Below the pieces are notes generated by a model. That model did no database searches, was not told the origin of the DNA, and saw only the letters and a program-made list of their open reading frames with translations. Made by a program: the position numbers and the translations under genes. This document shows, one piece after another, positions 1 to 8,144 of a stretch of 64,000 nucleotides of DNA (the first letter of the stretch is position 1; each line of letters opens with the position of its first letter). Source of the DNA: DASQHW01 sp038209365 (GTDB taxonomy: Bacteria > Actinomycetota > Acidimicrobiia > IMCC26256 > PALSA-610); NCBI GenBank assembly GCA_038209365.1, contig JBBQXS010000002.1, forward strand, positions 1 through 64,000. Direction: 5' to 3'.

Positions 1-65
1 AACCGCTCTGGGCACGCGAATAGATTGGCCGCTGCACCGACCCTCCGTCGCCCCGGGAGCCGACG

Positions 66-1313
66 TTGCTCGAACGCGTGCCCTTGCTCGACAAGAACCT
101 CGACGACTATGCCGCCGTGGTCGAACCCGGAACGCTCGAGCGGATCCGCGAGCTGGCCGAGCCGCTACGCGGTGCCCGCGTGCTGCACGTGAACGCCACC
201 GCGTACGGCGGCGGTGTCGCCGAGCTGCTGGCCACGCATGTCGCGTTGCTGCAGGACATCGGCATCGACGCGGAATGGCAGGTCATACACGGCAGCGACG
301 AATTCTTCGCGGTCACGAAGACGGTGCACAACGGATTGCAGGGCGCGGACATCGAATGGACGCAACCGATGGAGCGCGTGTACCTCGAACGCGTTCTCGA
401 CAACGCGCTGCTCATAGAAGGCGACTGGGACTTCGTCGTCATTCACGACCCTCAGCCCGCCGCCTTGCGAGACTATGTGCGAGCGCGCGGATTGTCACCC
501 GAAGACACGAAGTGGATCTGGCGCTGTCATATCGATCTCACCGACGCCAACGCGCGCGTGTTCGAGTTCTTCCGTCCGTTCATCGAGCAGTACGACGCGT
601 CGGTGTGGACGATGCCGCAGTTCGTACCGAGCAGTCTGTCCATGGACCGCGTCGTCTTCGCGCCGCCCTGCATCGATCCGTTGTCCGTGAAGAACCTGGA
701 CCTCCCCGCGCCGTTCGTCGACGAGATCGTGAAGCAGTACGGCGTGCGCGTGCGTGACCCGCTGATGGTGCAAGTCAGCCGGTTCGACCCGTGGAAGGAC
801 CCGATCGGCGTCATCGAGGCGTATCGCATCGTGCAGGAGGAGATTCCCGACGTCCAGCTGGTGCTCGCCGGCTCGATGGCCACCGACGACCCGGAGGGCT
901 TCCATTACTGGGAGCTCGCGAACGAGGCGCGAGCCGGCGACACCAATGTGCACCTGCTGTCGAACATCCAGCAGATCGGCAACGTGCAGATCAACGCGTT
1001 CCAGCGCGCGGCCGAAGTCGTGCTCCAGAAGTCGTTGCGCGAAGGCTTCGGGCTGACCGTGAGCGAAGGCTTCTGGAAGGGCCGGCAGGTCATCGGCGGC
1101 CGGTGCGGGGGGATCACCCTGCAGATCGAAGATGGCGTGAACGGCTTCCTCGTCGACGACGTCGAAACCGCCGCCAAGCGCACCTCCGATCTGCTTCGTG
1201 ATCCGGAGCGCGCCACGGAGATGGGAACCGCGGGCCGCGAGCACGTACGCAAGAACTTCCTCTCGACCCGCGAGCTCGAGGACTGGTTGCGATTGTTCAC
1301 CGAGCTGCGATGA
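66..1313 (+). CDS. GT4 glycosyltransferase, trehalose synthase (TreT)-like
   Basis: Cytoplasmic retaining glycosyltransferase of the GT-B fold, 415 residues. TreT enzymes make trehalose from an NDP-glucose donor and glucose. Seen: N-terminal TAYGGGVAE (about 45-53), RCHIDLTDAN (153-162), the donor-domain motif SRFDPWKDP (238-246) and the GT4 signature EGFGLTVSE (326-334). The TTG start at 66 has GGGAG (55-59) just upstream. Its stop overlaps the start of the next gene by four bases, so the two are translationally coupled, and that neighbour is OtsA-like, which supports a trehalose role. Another glucosyl acceptor cannot be excluded from sequence alone. Confidence 0.85.
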   Translation: MLERVPLLDKNLDDYAAVVEPGTLERIRELAEPLRGARVLHVNATAYGGGVAELLATHVALLQDIGIDAEWQVIHGSDEFFAVTKTVHNGLQGADIEWTQPMERVYLERVLDNALLIEGDWDFVVIHDPQPAALRDYVRARGLSPEDTKWIWRCHIDLTDANARVFEFFRPFIEQYDASVWTMPQFVPSSLSMDRVVFAPPCIDPLSVKNLDLPAPFVDEIVKQYGVRVRDPLMVQVSRFDPWKDPIGVIEAYRIVQEEIPDVQLVLAGSMATDDPEGFHYWELANEARAGDTNVHLLSNIQQIGNVQINAFQRAAEVVLQKSLREGFGLTVSEGFWKGRQVIGGRCGGITLQIEDGVNGFLVDDVETAAKRTSDLLRDPERATEMGTAGREHVRKNFLSTRELEDWLRLFTELR

Positions 1314-2677
1314 TCGTTCTTTCGCACCGCGGCCCGTACCGCTTCGAGCGCAACGCCGAGGGCACGTTCGTCGCGAGGCGGGGCGCGGGTGGCATCGTCA
1401 GCGTACTCGGACCGTTGCTCGCGGAAAAGGAGTCGACGTGGATCGCTGCCGCACTGTCCGACGAGGATCTGGAGGCTGCACGCGCGGGCGCCACTGACGG
1501 CCTGGACATCGACCTTCGCCTTCTCGAGCTCGATGTCGCGCAGCATCGGATGCACTACGACGTGATCGCGAACGGTGTGCTGTGGTTTCTGCACCACAAC
1601 CTCTTCGATCGAATCCGACGACCACGCTTCGACATTCATTTCCGTGACGCCTGGGCCGCGTACGTCGCGGTCAACGAGGCGTTCACGAATGCCGCCGCCG
1701 ACGAGGCGAAGGATCACGACATCGTCCTCGTCCAGGATTACCAGCTCGCGTTGGTGCCCGGGCAACTACGCGCGCGCCGTCCCGATCTGCGGGTCGTGCA
1801 CTTCACGCACACACCGTTCTGCGGCCCCGACGACATCATCGTCCTGCCCGAGGACGTGGGTGTCGACCTGTGCGCGTCTTTGGCGTCGGGCCCGGCCGGC
1901 TTCCACACTCGCCGCTGGGCGGACGCGTATCGGCAATCGGCCGGCGCCGTGCTAGGGCAAGGGGCGGCGATCGCGCCGCCGTTCGCGGCGTCGCTCGGAC
2001 CCGACGCCGGCGCGCTCGAGGAGGTCGCGGCGTCTCCCGCTGCTCGGGCGGCCGCGGGCAAGCTCGCAGACACCGTCGGCGAACGCCTCGTGATCATGCG
2101 GACGGATCGCATCGAGCCGTCGAAGAACATCGTGCGCGGCTTCCTTGCCTTCGACCGTCTGCTGGAGGCGCGGCCGGGTCTACGCGGCCGCGTCGTGTTC
2201 GTTGCGATGGTGTACCCGTCGCGCCAGGGGTTGGCCGAGTACCTCGCGTACGCGAGCGAAGTTGCCCAGGCGGTCGAGCGCGTCAACGACCGCTGGTCGA
2301 CGCGCGACTGGACGCCGATCGTGCTCGACGACCGCGATGACTTCGCCCGGTCGGTTGCGGGCCTCGAGCGCTACGACGTGCTGTTCGTGAACCCGTTACG
2401 GGATGGCCTGAACCTCGTCGCCAAGGAGGGGCCCGTCTGCAACCGCCGGGACGGCGTGCTCTGCCTGTCGCCGGAAGCCGGCGCCTACGAGGAGCTCCAC
2501 ACTGCCGCGATCCCCGTACATCCGTACGACATCGAGCACACGGCTGCCGCACTCGACACCGCGCTGAGCCTGCCGCTCGACGAGCGGGCCAAGCGCGCTG
2601 TCCGTTTGCGCGCACTCGCGATAGCTCGCACGCCGGGCGACTGGCTAGGCGATCTCATCCGCCACGCGGGCAAATAG
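1310..2677 (+). CDS. otsA: OtsA-like trehalose-6-phosphate synthase (GT20)
   Basis: GT20 enzyme that would transfer glucose from a nucleotide sugar to glucose-6-phosphate; 455 residues. Aligned by eye to OtsA, the key residues are present: R7 in SHRGPY, the glycine loop AGG (26-28), D143 in VQDYQLALVP, R267 and K272 in DRIEPSK, and D365/E373 in the LRDGLNLVAKE block. The usual HDYH motif reads QDYQ, so both histidines are replaced by glutamine. The ATG lies inside the stop of the preceding GT4 gene (ATGA). The last 33 bases overlap, tail to tail, the opposing OtsB gene. Confidence 0.88.
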   Translation: MIVLSHRGPYRFERNAEGTFVARRGAGGIVSVLGPLLAEKESTWIAAALSDEDLEAARAGATDGLDIDLRLLELDVAQHRMHYDVIANGVLWFLHHNLFDRIRRPRFDIHFRDAWAAYVAVNEAFTNAAADEAKDHDIVLVQDYQLALVPGQLRARRPDLRVVHFTHTPFCGPDDIIVLPEDVGVDLCASLASGPAGFHTRRWADAYRQSAGAVLGQGAAIAPPFAASLGPDAGALEEVAASPAARAAAGKLADTVGERLVIMRTDRIEPSKNIVRGFLAFDRLLEARPGLRGRVVFVAMVYPSRQGLAEYLAYASEVAQAVERVNDRWSTRDWTPIVLDDRDDFARSVAGLERYDVLFVNPLRDGLNLVAKEGPVCNRRDGVLCLSPEAGAYEELHTAAIPVHPYDIEHTAAALDTALSLPLDERAKRAVRLRALAIARTPGDWLGDLIRHAGK

Positions 2678-3424
2678 CGCAGCCAAGCCGGCCGGCCCGT
2701 CGACCAGCACGTCGACCGAGGTGACGAGCTCGGGCGGCGCCTCCGGCGAATGCACGCCGATCCGCACGGCTTGACGGAGCACGCCGTCGTCGACCGCGGC
2801 CGCGAGCGCCGCAAAGGCGGGAAGATCGCCCGTGTCGTCGCCGGCGAACGCGCCGACGTCGAATCCCTCGACGAGCGCGCGCGTCGCGTCGCCCTTGTCG
2901 ACACCGATCGGCGGCCGTAGCTCCACCGCCATGCGCGTCCGCAGCTGGGCGAGCCCGTGGCGGCTCGCGAGCTCCTCCGCCACCGCCGTCACCGCCTGCG
3001 CCCGCTCGGGGCTCGGGCGCCAGTGCAGCGTCACGCTCACACCGCCTTTCGGCTCGACGAGCTCGGCGGGCAGGCGATCCCGGGCATCGGATGTCGCGGC
3101 GGCCACCGCATCGAGATAGGGCACGACACGGGGGTCGATCGACCGCAGGCCGCCGGTGAGTCGCTCGATGCCGTAGAGCCCCGCATAGGTCACGCCGGCG
3201 ATCGGCACGTGCGTGGCCAGGAACTCGACCGGACGGCCGCTCACGATGCCGACGCGCCCGAGACGCGCCGCCAGCCGGGCGAGCTGCGCGATCGCGTCCG
3301 GCAGTGGGCGCGCGTCCTCGGGGCGCTCGACGATCGGCGACAACGAGCCGTCGAAGTCCACGAGCAGCGCCGTCTGGGCGGGCCGCCGACTGAGTGCAGC
3401 GATCGTTGCGTCGACGTCGAGCAC
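2645..3424 (-). CDS. otsB: Trehalose-6-phosphate phosphatase
   Basis: HAD-superfamily phosphatase that would remove the phosphate from trehalose-6-phosphate; 259 residues, normal length for OtsB. The nucleophile motif DFDGSLSPI gives D23 and D25; SGRP (motif II region) and GDDTGD (acidic metal-binding motif IV) follow. GTG start at 3424. Its 3' end overlaps the 3' end of the OtsA-like gene by 33 bp on the opposite strand, so synthase and phosphatase are convergent and not in one operon. Its start also lies within the first codons assigned to the divergent M20 gene. Confidence 0.9.
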   Translation of the reverse strand: MLDVDATIAALSRRPAQTALLVDFDGSLSPIVERPEDARPLPDAIAQLARLAARLGRVGIVSGRPVEFLATHVPIAGVTYAGLYGIERLTGGLRSIDPRVVPYLDAVAAATSDARDRLPAELVEPKGGVSVTLHWRPSPERAQAVTAVAEELASRHGLAQLRTRMAVELRPPIGVDKGDATRALVEGFDVGAFAGDDTGDLPAFAALAAAVDDGVLRQAVRIGVHSPEAPPELVTSVDVLVDGPAGLAALFARVADEIA

Positions 3425-4578
3425 AGTGGGACGCTACCGGTATCGACGCCAAGACGGCCGCCCGCACCACCATCGACAACGCCCGCGACACGCTGGTCGG
3501 GCTCAGCCACCGTATCCACGCGCGGCCCGAGCTGAAGTTCGAAGAGGAACACTCGAGCGCGTGGACGGCCGGTGTCCTCTCCGACGCGGGACTCGACGTT
3601 GCGATGGGAGTGTGCGACCTGCCGACCGCGTTCTCGTGCCGCGTCGGTGACGGTCCGCTCCACCTCGCGATCTGCGCCGAATACGACGCGCTCCCCGCGA
3701 TCGGGCACGCGTGCGGACACAATGTGATCGCGGCGACCGCGGTCGGTGCTGGCATCGCGCTCGCGCCGCTCGTCGACGAGGTCGGCATCACGCTGCACAT
3801 CGTCGGTACCCCCGCCGAAGAAGGCGGCGGTGGCAAGGTGCTCATGCTCGAGCGTGGCGGGTTCTCCGGCGTGCACGCGGCGATGATGGTGCACCCGACA
3901 CCGAACGAAGATCTCTATCCACGCGTCACGGCCGTGGCGCATCTGCGCGTGCAGTACACCGGCCGGGAGGCACACGCGGCGCTCGCCCCACAGTTGGGTG
4001 TGAACGCCGCAGACGCGTTCACCGTTGCGCAGGTCGGGATCGGCTTGTTGCGCCAGCACCTGCGGGCGACCGATCAGGTCCACGGTGTCATCATCCACGG
4101 CGGTGATGCGGCCAATGTCGTCCCCGCGCACACCGAAGGTCTCTGGATGGCGCGGGCGCGCACGATCGAGGAGCTCGAGGAGCTGCGACCCCGCGTGATG
4201 CATTGCTTCGAGGCCGGCGCACTCGCGACCGGCGCCACGCTCTCCGTCGAGAACGTGAGCCCGGACTACGCGCAGATGGAACATGACCACGACATCGCGG
4301 AGGTGTTCCGCACGAACGCCGAGGCCGTCGGTCGGCCGCCGTCTCACGACGGCGTCGGGACATTCTCGACCGATATGGGAAACATCTCGCTCGCGATACC
4401 GTCGATCCATCCGTGCCTCGGCATCGACACGGCAGGCGCGGTGAATCATCAACCGGAGTTCGCGGCCGCCGCGATCAATGCCTCTGCAGATCGCGCGGTG
4501 ACCGAAGGCGCCCTCGGCATGGCTTGGACCGTGGTGGACGTCGCGACCGGTCCGCTGCGCGACCGGCTGATGCGTTAA
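3394..4578 (+). CDS. M20-family metallo-amidohydrolase
   Basis: Zinc amidohydrolase/peptidase of the M20D type (AbgB, hippurate hydrolase and relatives), cytoplasmic, 394 residues as drawn. Seen: EYDALP (98-103) with HACGHN (105-110), the AEEGGGG acidic motif (141-147) and MMVHP further on, all at expected spacings; a C-terminal His sits in NHQPEF. Substrate cannot be told. The start is doubtful: ATG 3394 gives an Arg-rich N-terminus and overlaps otsB by 31 bp, while similarity to the family begins near residue 17. A start at TTG 3406 or a rare codon near 3442 is possible. Confidence 0.85.
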   Translation: MQRSLRRRRAQWDATGIDAKTAARTTIDNARDTLVGLSHRIHARPELKFEEEHSSAWTAGVLSDAGLDVAMGVCDLPTAFSCRVGDGPLHLAICAEYDALPAIGHACGHNVIAATAVGAGIALAPLVDEVGITLHIVGTPAEEGGGGKVLMLERGGFSGVHAAMMVHPTPNEDLYPRVTAVAHLRVQYTGREAHAALAPQLGVNAADAFTVAQVGIGLLRQHLRATDQVHGVIIHGGDAANVVPAHTEGLWMARARTIEELEELRPRVMHCFEAGALATGATLSVENVSPDYAQMEHDHDIAEVFRTNAEAVGRPPSHDGVGTFSTDMGNISLAIPSIHPCLGIDTAGAVNHQPEFAAAAINASADRAVTEGALGMAWTVVDVATGPLRDRLMR

Positions 4579-5120
4579 CCGCCGACGACCACGATGCAGT
4601 CGACCTCGGACTGGATCACCGCGGGCGGGGTCGACGGATACGCCGCCATCGTTGTTCCCTGGCCGACGGCCAGCGACAGCGCCGCCGCCTCGCGCTGGAA
4701 CGCCGGCTTGCACAGCACGGAGTTGCCCTGCTGACGATGGTCGGTCCAGTTGTTGGCATCCTGGGGCTGGCTCGTGTAGCCCACCTGCTTCAAGTGGGTT
4801 GCCATCTGCGCCGCCAGCCCGGACGCCGCACCGCCGTTGAGGACGATGACACGCAGCTGTGCCGGAGACTTTGCGGGTGCGCTCGCCACCGTGGTGGTCG
4901 TGGTAGCTCCCGCGGACGACGCGGTCGTCGTGGTCGGCTTCGTCTTCGGCTTCGTCGTAGCGGTCGCGGCACCGACCGGACGTTTGGTGTCGTTGTCGAC
5001 CTGCTGCAGGAGGACGATGCCGATGACGACCGCGAGCCCGATCAGCAAGGCGCCTTTCGCGGCCGCGAAACTCGCGCCGCGCGCAACGTCACCATTGGAG
5101 CTCCCGGGCGTGCGGCTCAT
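4575..5120 (-). CDS. LytR C-terminal domain membrane protein
   Basis: Predicted cell-envelope protein of 181 residues. A short cytoplasmic N-terminus is followed by one membrane segment (about 23-40), a Thr/Lys-rich linker (about 50-85) and a LytR_C domain beginning near residue 88 with VIVLNGGAASGLA. This domain occurs alone or attached to LytR-CpsA-Psr enzymes that join polymers to peptidoglycan; the catalytic LCP domain is absent here. Its stop overlaps the end of the convergent M20 gene by four bases. It follows the DUF3263 gene by 36 bp on the same strand, a pairing often seen in Actinobacteria. Confidence 0.8.
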   Translation of the reverse strand: MSRTPGSSNGDVARGASFAAAKGALLIGLAVVIGIVLLQQVDNDTKRPVGAATATTKPKTKPTTTTASSAGATTTTTVASAPAKSPAQLRVIVLNGGAASGLAAQMATHLKQVGYTSQPQDANNWTDHRQQGNSVLCKPAFQREAAALSLAVGQGTTMAAYPSTPPAVIQSEVDCIVVVGG

Positions 5121-5156
5121 TCACTCATTCTGTCTCGTCGGGTCGCAGGCGCGGGG

Positions 5157-5519
5157 TCACCGCGTACCGGGATCGGCGCGCCGGCCCTCGATACGCCCGC
5201 GACGGGCTTGCTCACGCCGTCGGCGAAGCCGTCGTACCGTCAACGGGTCGTACGACAATGCCTCTGGCCGGTCGATCAAGGTGTGCAGTGCGCGATAGTA
5301 CGTGCTGGCAGCCATCGCGAAGCGCGCACGGATCTCGTCGTTCTTGCGAGCCGGAAGCTGCCACCACGCGCTCTCGAAGTCGAGCACCGCGCGGTCGTGC
5401 GGGGTCAGCTCCATTGGGTGACGATCCTGGTCGCTACGCGCGCGAAATACAAGCACCTCGAGTGCTTTGATGCCCCACGCGTGTAGTTGCGCGAGGTCGA
5501 TCGTGTTGTCCTTGCTCAC
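5157..5519 (-). CDS. DUF3263 protein
   Basis: Small actinobacterial protein of unknown function, probably DNA-binding by its helix content. The core FESAWWQ, then STYYRALHTLIDRPEAL and an Arg-rich tail RRLRRRREQARR, match DUF3263. Two starts are possible. GTG 5519 overlaps the sensor kinase stop by four bases (GTGA) and gives 120 residues. ATG 5414 begins at MELTPHDRAVLDFE, has AGGA about ten bases upstream and gives 85 residues, closer to the family length. The first 35 residues of the long form look unlike the family, so I favour the shorter form weakly. Confidence 0.75.
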   Translation of the reverse strand: MSKDNTIDLAQLHAWGIKALEVLVFRARSDQDRHPMELTPHDRAVLDFESAWWQLPARKNDEIRARFAMAASTYYRALHTLIDRPEALSYDPLTVRRLRRRREQARRGRIEGRRADPGTR

Positions 5520-6904
5520 TCCGTCGAGGATCGCGCCTCACCGGCGGCGGGCAGCGCGAGCAGGAACGTCGTCCCGGTATCGGTGTCGGGGATGGTGAGG
5601 GTGCCCCCGTGGGCGGCCACGATGTCACGGGCGATGGCGAGACCGAGGCCGGTGCCGCCCGCGTCACGAGCACGGGCGTGGTCGAGACGGGCGAACCGGT
5701 CGAACACTTGGGCGCGCTGGTCGGGAGGAATGCCGGCGCCGTCGTCGGTGACCGCGAGCTCGACGGTTGCATCGGTTTCGTGGAGCTGCACGCGCACGAC
5801 GCGGTTCGCGTGGCGTTCGGCGTTGTCGAGCAGGTTCCGAAGCACGCGACGGAGTTGGTCGGCGTCCCCGAGCACTTGGCCGCCGGACATGCCGGTGAGG
5901 TCCATCACCACGCGGCCGCGGGCCTCAAACGCACGGGCCTCGTCGAGCACCAGATCGTCGAGGTCCACCCGCTCCCGCCGTACCGGCAGCCGGTCGGTGT
6001 CGCTCTGCGCGAGCACCAGCAGGTCGTCGACCAGCCGTTGCATCCGCACGGTCTCGTCGAGGACGTCGTGCTCGGTCGTCTGCCATTTCGCGCCCTGCGG
6101 GTGCGCGAGGTCGACCTCCAATTGTGAGCGGATCGCGGTCAAGGGGCTGCGCAGCTCGTGCGACGCGTCCGCGACGAATCGGCGCTGACGCGCCGACGCG
6201 CCCTCGAGGCGCGCCAGCATCGCGTTCATGGTGCGGGAAAGCCGGTCGATCTCGTCACCGGTACCCGGTTCGGGAACGCGGCGGTACAGCTCGCGGTCAC
6301 CGATCTCGGCGACCTCGGCGCGCACGCGCTCGACCGGGCGCAACGCCCAGCCGGTGATCACCCAGACCGTCCCCGCGACGAGCACGAGCAGAATCGGCAG
6401 GCCGGTCGCCAACAACCGCACGAGGGTCTTCGAGCTCTGGTCCACGGGCGCCAGGCTCGCGGCCGCGTAGATCACGAACCGCCCGCTCGGGAGCGACACC
6501 GTGTGGGCGACGACCCGAAACGACGACTCACCGATCGGCAACCCGCCTCTCGTCTGGGAGGCGAAGCCGCCTACCGGAGGAACATCGCTGGAGATTCGTT
6601 GCTCCCCTTCGATGTTGGCGCTGGCGGCGACGACGCGTCCCGTGGCGGCATCAACGATTTGCACGAGCGACCGCTCGTCGTTCGGGACGGTGATCTGTTG
6701 CGGTACCGGCGCACTCGTGAGCAACGCGGAGACGTCCGCGGCGCGCAGCCGCGCGGTGGTCGTCACGTCTTGGGTGAGGGAGTGACGCTGGGAGACGACG
6801 AGGAGCGCGCCGCCGAGCGCGAGCGCTGCCGCGACGACGATCGTCGCCACGGCGGTTGTGCGAACTCGGACGCCGCGCAGGCGCCGCCTACTACTTCCCA
6901 CCAT
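5516..6904 (-). CDS. Two-component sensor histidine kinase
   Basis: Membrane sensor kinase, 462 residues. Membrane segments at about 17-38 and 166-186 enclose an extracytoplasmic sensor region of some 125 residues; a HAMP linker follows (about 187-240). The phosphoacceptor is H249 in ASHELRSPLT. The ATP-binding domain has the N box NLLDNAERHA (N361), G1 DDGAGIPPD and G2 GGTGLGLAIA. It overlaps the response regulator by 14 bp and is surely its partner. The signal is unknown: the sensor region shows no Cys or His cluster. Confidence 0.95.
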   Translation of the reverse strand: MVGSSRRRLRGVRVRTTAVATIVVAAALALGGALLVVSQRHSLTQDVTTTARLRAADVSALLTSAPVPQQITVPNDERSLVQIVDAATGRVVAASANIEGEQRISSDVPPVGGFASQTRGGLPIGESSFRVVAHTVSLPSGRFVIYAAASLAPVDQSSKTLVRLLATGLPILLVLVAGTVWVITGWALRPVERVRAEVAEIGDRELYRRVPEPGTGDEIDRLSRTMNAMLARLEGASARQRRFVADASHELRSPLTAIRSQLEVDLAHPQGAKWQTTEHDVLDETVRMQRLVDDLLVLAQSDTDRLPVRRERVDLDDLVLDEARAFEARGRVVMDLTGMSGGQVLGDADQLRRVLRNLLDNAERHANRVVRVQLHETDATVELAVTDDGAGIPPDQRAQVFDRFARLDHARARDAGGTGLGLAIARDIVAAHGGTLTIPDTDTGTTFLLALPAAGEARSSTE

Positions 6905-7571
6905 CGGCCCGCAGCCGGTAGCCGGCCCCCCGGATGGTCTCTATCGCGCGGCGTGCGAACGGGTCGTCGACCCGACGTCGCAGGCGCCCGATGTACACCT
7001 CGACGATGTTCGGGTCGCCTTCGAAGTCGAAGTCCCACACATGCTCGAGGATGTCGTGCTTGGATACGACATTCCCTGCTCGGCTCAACAGGTATTCCAA
7101 GACCGAGAACTCGCGTGCGGTCAGCGCGATCTCCGTGTCTTCGCGCCACACGTGATGGGAAGCGGGATCGAGGCGAAGGTCGCCGGCCTCGTAGATCACC
7201 GGTTCGGTTCGGCCCGCCCGGCGCAGCAGGGCGCGTAGCCGCGCGACCAACACGACATATGAGAATGGTTTGGTCAGATACCCGTCGGCTCCGGTGTCGA
7301 GTGCCTCCGCCTCGTCGTACTCGCCGTCCTTGGCTGTCAGCATGAGGATCGGTGTCCAGTTGCCGGCTTCTCGTAGCTCGGAGCAGATGCGATAACCGTT
7401 CACGCGCGGAAGCATGATGTCGAGCACGATGACGTCGTAGTCGTTCTCCTGCGCCAGCCACAGGCCGTCGGTTCCGGTAAGGGCCGCGTCGACCGCGAAT
7501 CCTTCCGCTTCGAGCCCGCGCTTCACCGCTGACGCCACCCGCTTTTCGTCCTCGACCACGAGCACCCGCAT
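6891..7571 (-). CDS. OmpR/PhoB-family response regulator
   Basis: Response regulator of 226 residues with a receiver domain (phosphoacceptor D51 in VLDIMLP, Lys in LTKPFS) and a C-terminal winged helix (TAREFSVLEYLLSR, YIGRLRRRVD, IRGAGYRL). I chose ATG 7571 (MRVLVVEDE) rather than GTG 7580 because GGGAGGTG lies seven bases before ATG 7571 and would overlap the GTG. It is the first gene of a regulator-kinase-DUF3263 unit whose members overlap. A strong hairpin at 7652-7686 separates it from the upstream secreted-protein gene. Confidence 0.95.
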   Translation of the reverse strand: MRVLVVEDEKRVASAVKRGLEAEGFAVDAALTGTDGLWLAQENDYDVIVLDIMLPRVNGYRICSELREAGNWTPILMLTAKDGEYDEAEALDTGADGYLTKPFSYVVLVARLRALLRRAGRTEPVIYEAGDLRLDPASHHVWREDTEIALTAREFSVLEYLLSRAGNVVSKHDILEHVWDFDFEGDPNIVEVYIGRLRRRVDDPFARRAIETIRGAGYRLRADGGK

Positions 7572-7651
7572 CGAGCGCACCTCCCAACCACCAATTTCGC
7601 GTCCAACGCTGAAACTCGGCTGAACCGATCATGAGCAGACGCTGAATGACG

Positions 7652-7686
7652 CGAGATGGGAGGGGCGCGAGGCCCCTCCCATCTCG
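7652..7686 (-). terminator. Perfect 15-bp stem, probable terminator
   Basis: CGAGATGGGAGGGGC (7652-7666) is followed by the loop GCGAG and the exact reverse complement (7672-7686). It lies 37 bp past the stop of the secreted-protein gene and before the response regulator start. No U-tract follows on the minus strand, as is common in high-GC Actinobacteria. A processing or regulatory hairpin in the leader of the regulator is the alternative. Confidence 0.6.
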
Positions 7687-7722
7687 TTGGGCCGGTGTGT
7701 TCGTTCAACGTTGTCGCGATGG

Positions 7723-8070
7723 CTACTCCACTCCCTCGAACTGGTGATCCACGTTCTGTCCGACGGGATCGGCATGACCGCCGCCGGGCAAGCCCGCATC
7801 ACCGGGCTCCTCGGCGCCGGGCTTTTCAGTCTCCGCGCCGGGCTTCTCGGTCTCCGCGCCGGGGTTCTCGGGAGCCCGGTTCTCCGGTGCGTCGGGCGTC
7901 GTCGCGTCCTGCACCGTGTCGCCGTCGACCGGCGTTTGCGCGGTCGGCGCCGTGACCGGTGCTTTCGGCGGCGAGGACGGGGTCTGAGCAGCCGCGACCC
8001 CGGCCCCGAGGCCCGCGAGCCCAACGAGCCCGATGGCCCCGGCGGCCAACTTGCGTCTCACGTTCATCAT
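7723..8070 (-). CDS. Small secreted Pro/Glu-rich protein
   Basis: Exported protein of 115 residues and unknown function. A basic N-terminus (MMNVRRK) is followed by a hydrophobic segment and a likely cleavage after AAAQT near residue 30; the mature part is low-complexity with tandem GAETEKP repeats and a short C-terminus rich in Asp and His. No domain is recognised. Start ATG 8070 (or 8067) is supported by AAAGGAG about 11 bases upstream. A 7-bp hairpin lies just before the ribosome-binding site. Confidence 0.7.
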   Translation of the reverse strand: MMNVRRKLAAGAIGLVGLAGLGAGVAAAQTPSSPPKAPVTAPTAQTPVDGDTVQDATTPDAPENRAPENPGAETEKPGAETEKPGAEEPGDAGLPGGGHADPVGQNVDHQFEGVE

Positions 8071-8088
8071 CACTTCGCTGACTCCTTT

Positions 8089-8108
8089 GTCGTCCGTTGT
8101 TGGACGAC
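8089..8108 (-). promoter_or_regulatory. 7-bp hairpin upstream of secreted-protein gene
   Basis: GTCGTCC (8089-8095) and GGACGAC (8102-8108) are exact inverted repeats with a six-base loop. It sits between the GT87 stop (8145) and the ribosome-binding site of the small secreted protein. It could be the terminator of the GT87 gene or an operator; nothing distinguishes these. Confidence 0.35.
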
Positions 8109-8144
8109 TCGATCGTGCAGGGAACCACCTGACGCTGAGTTGAA

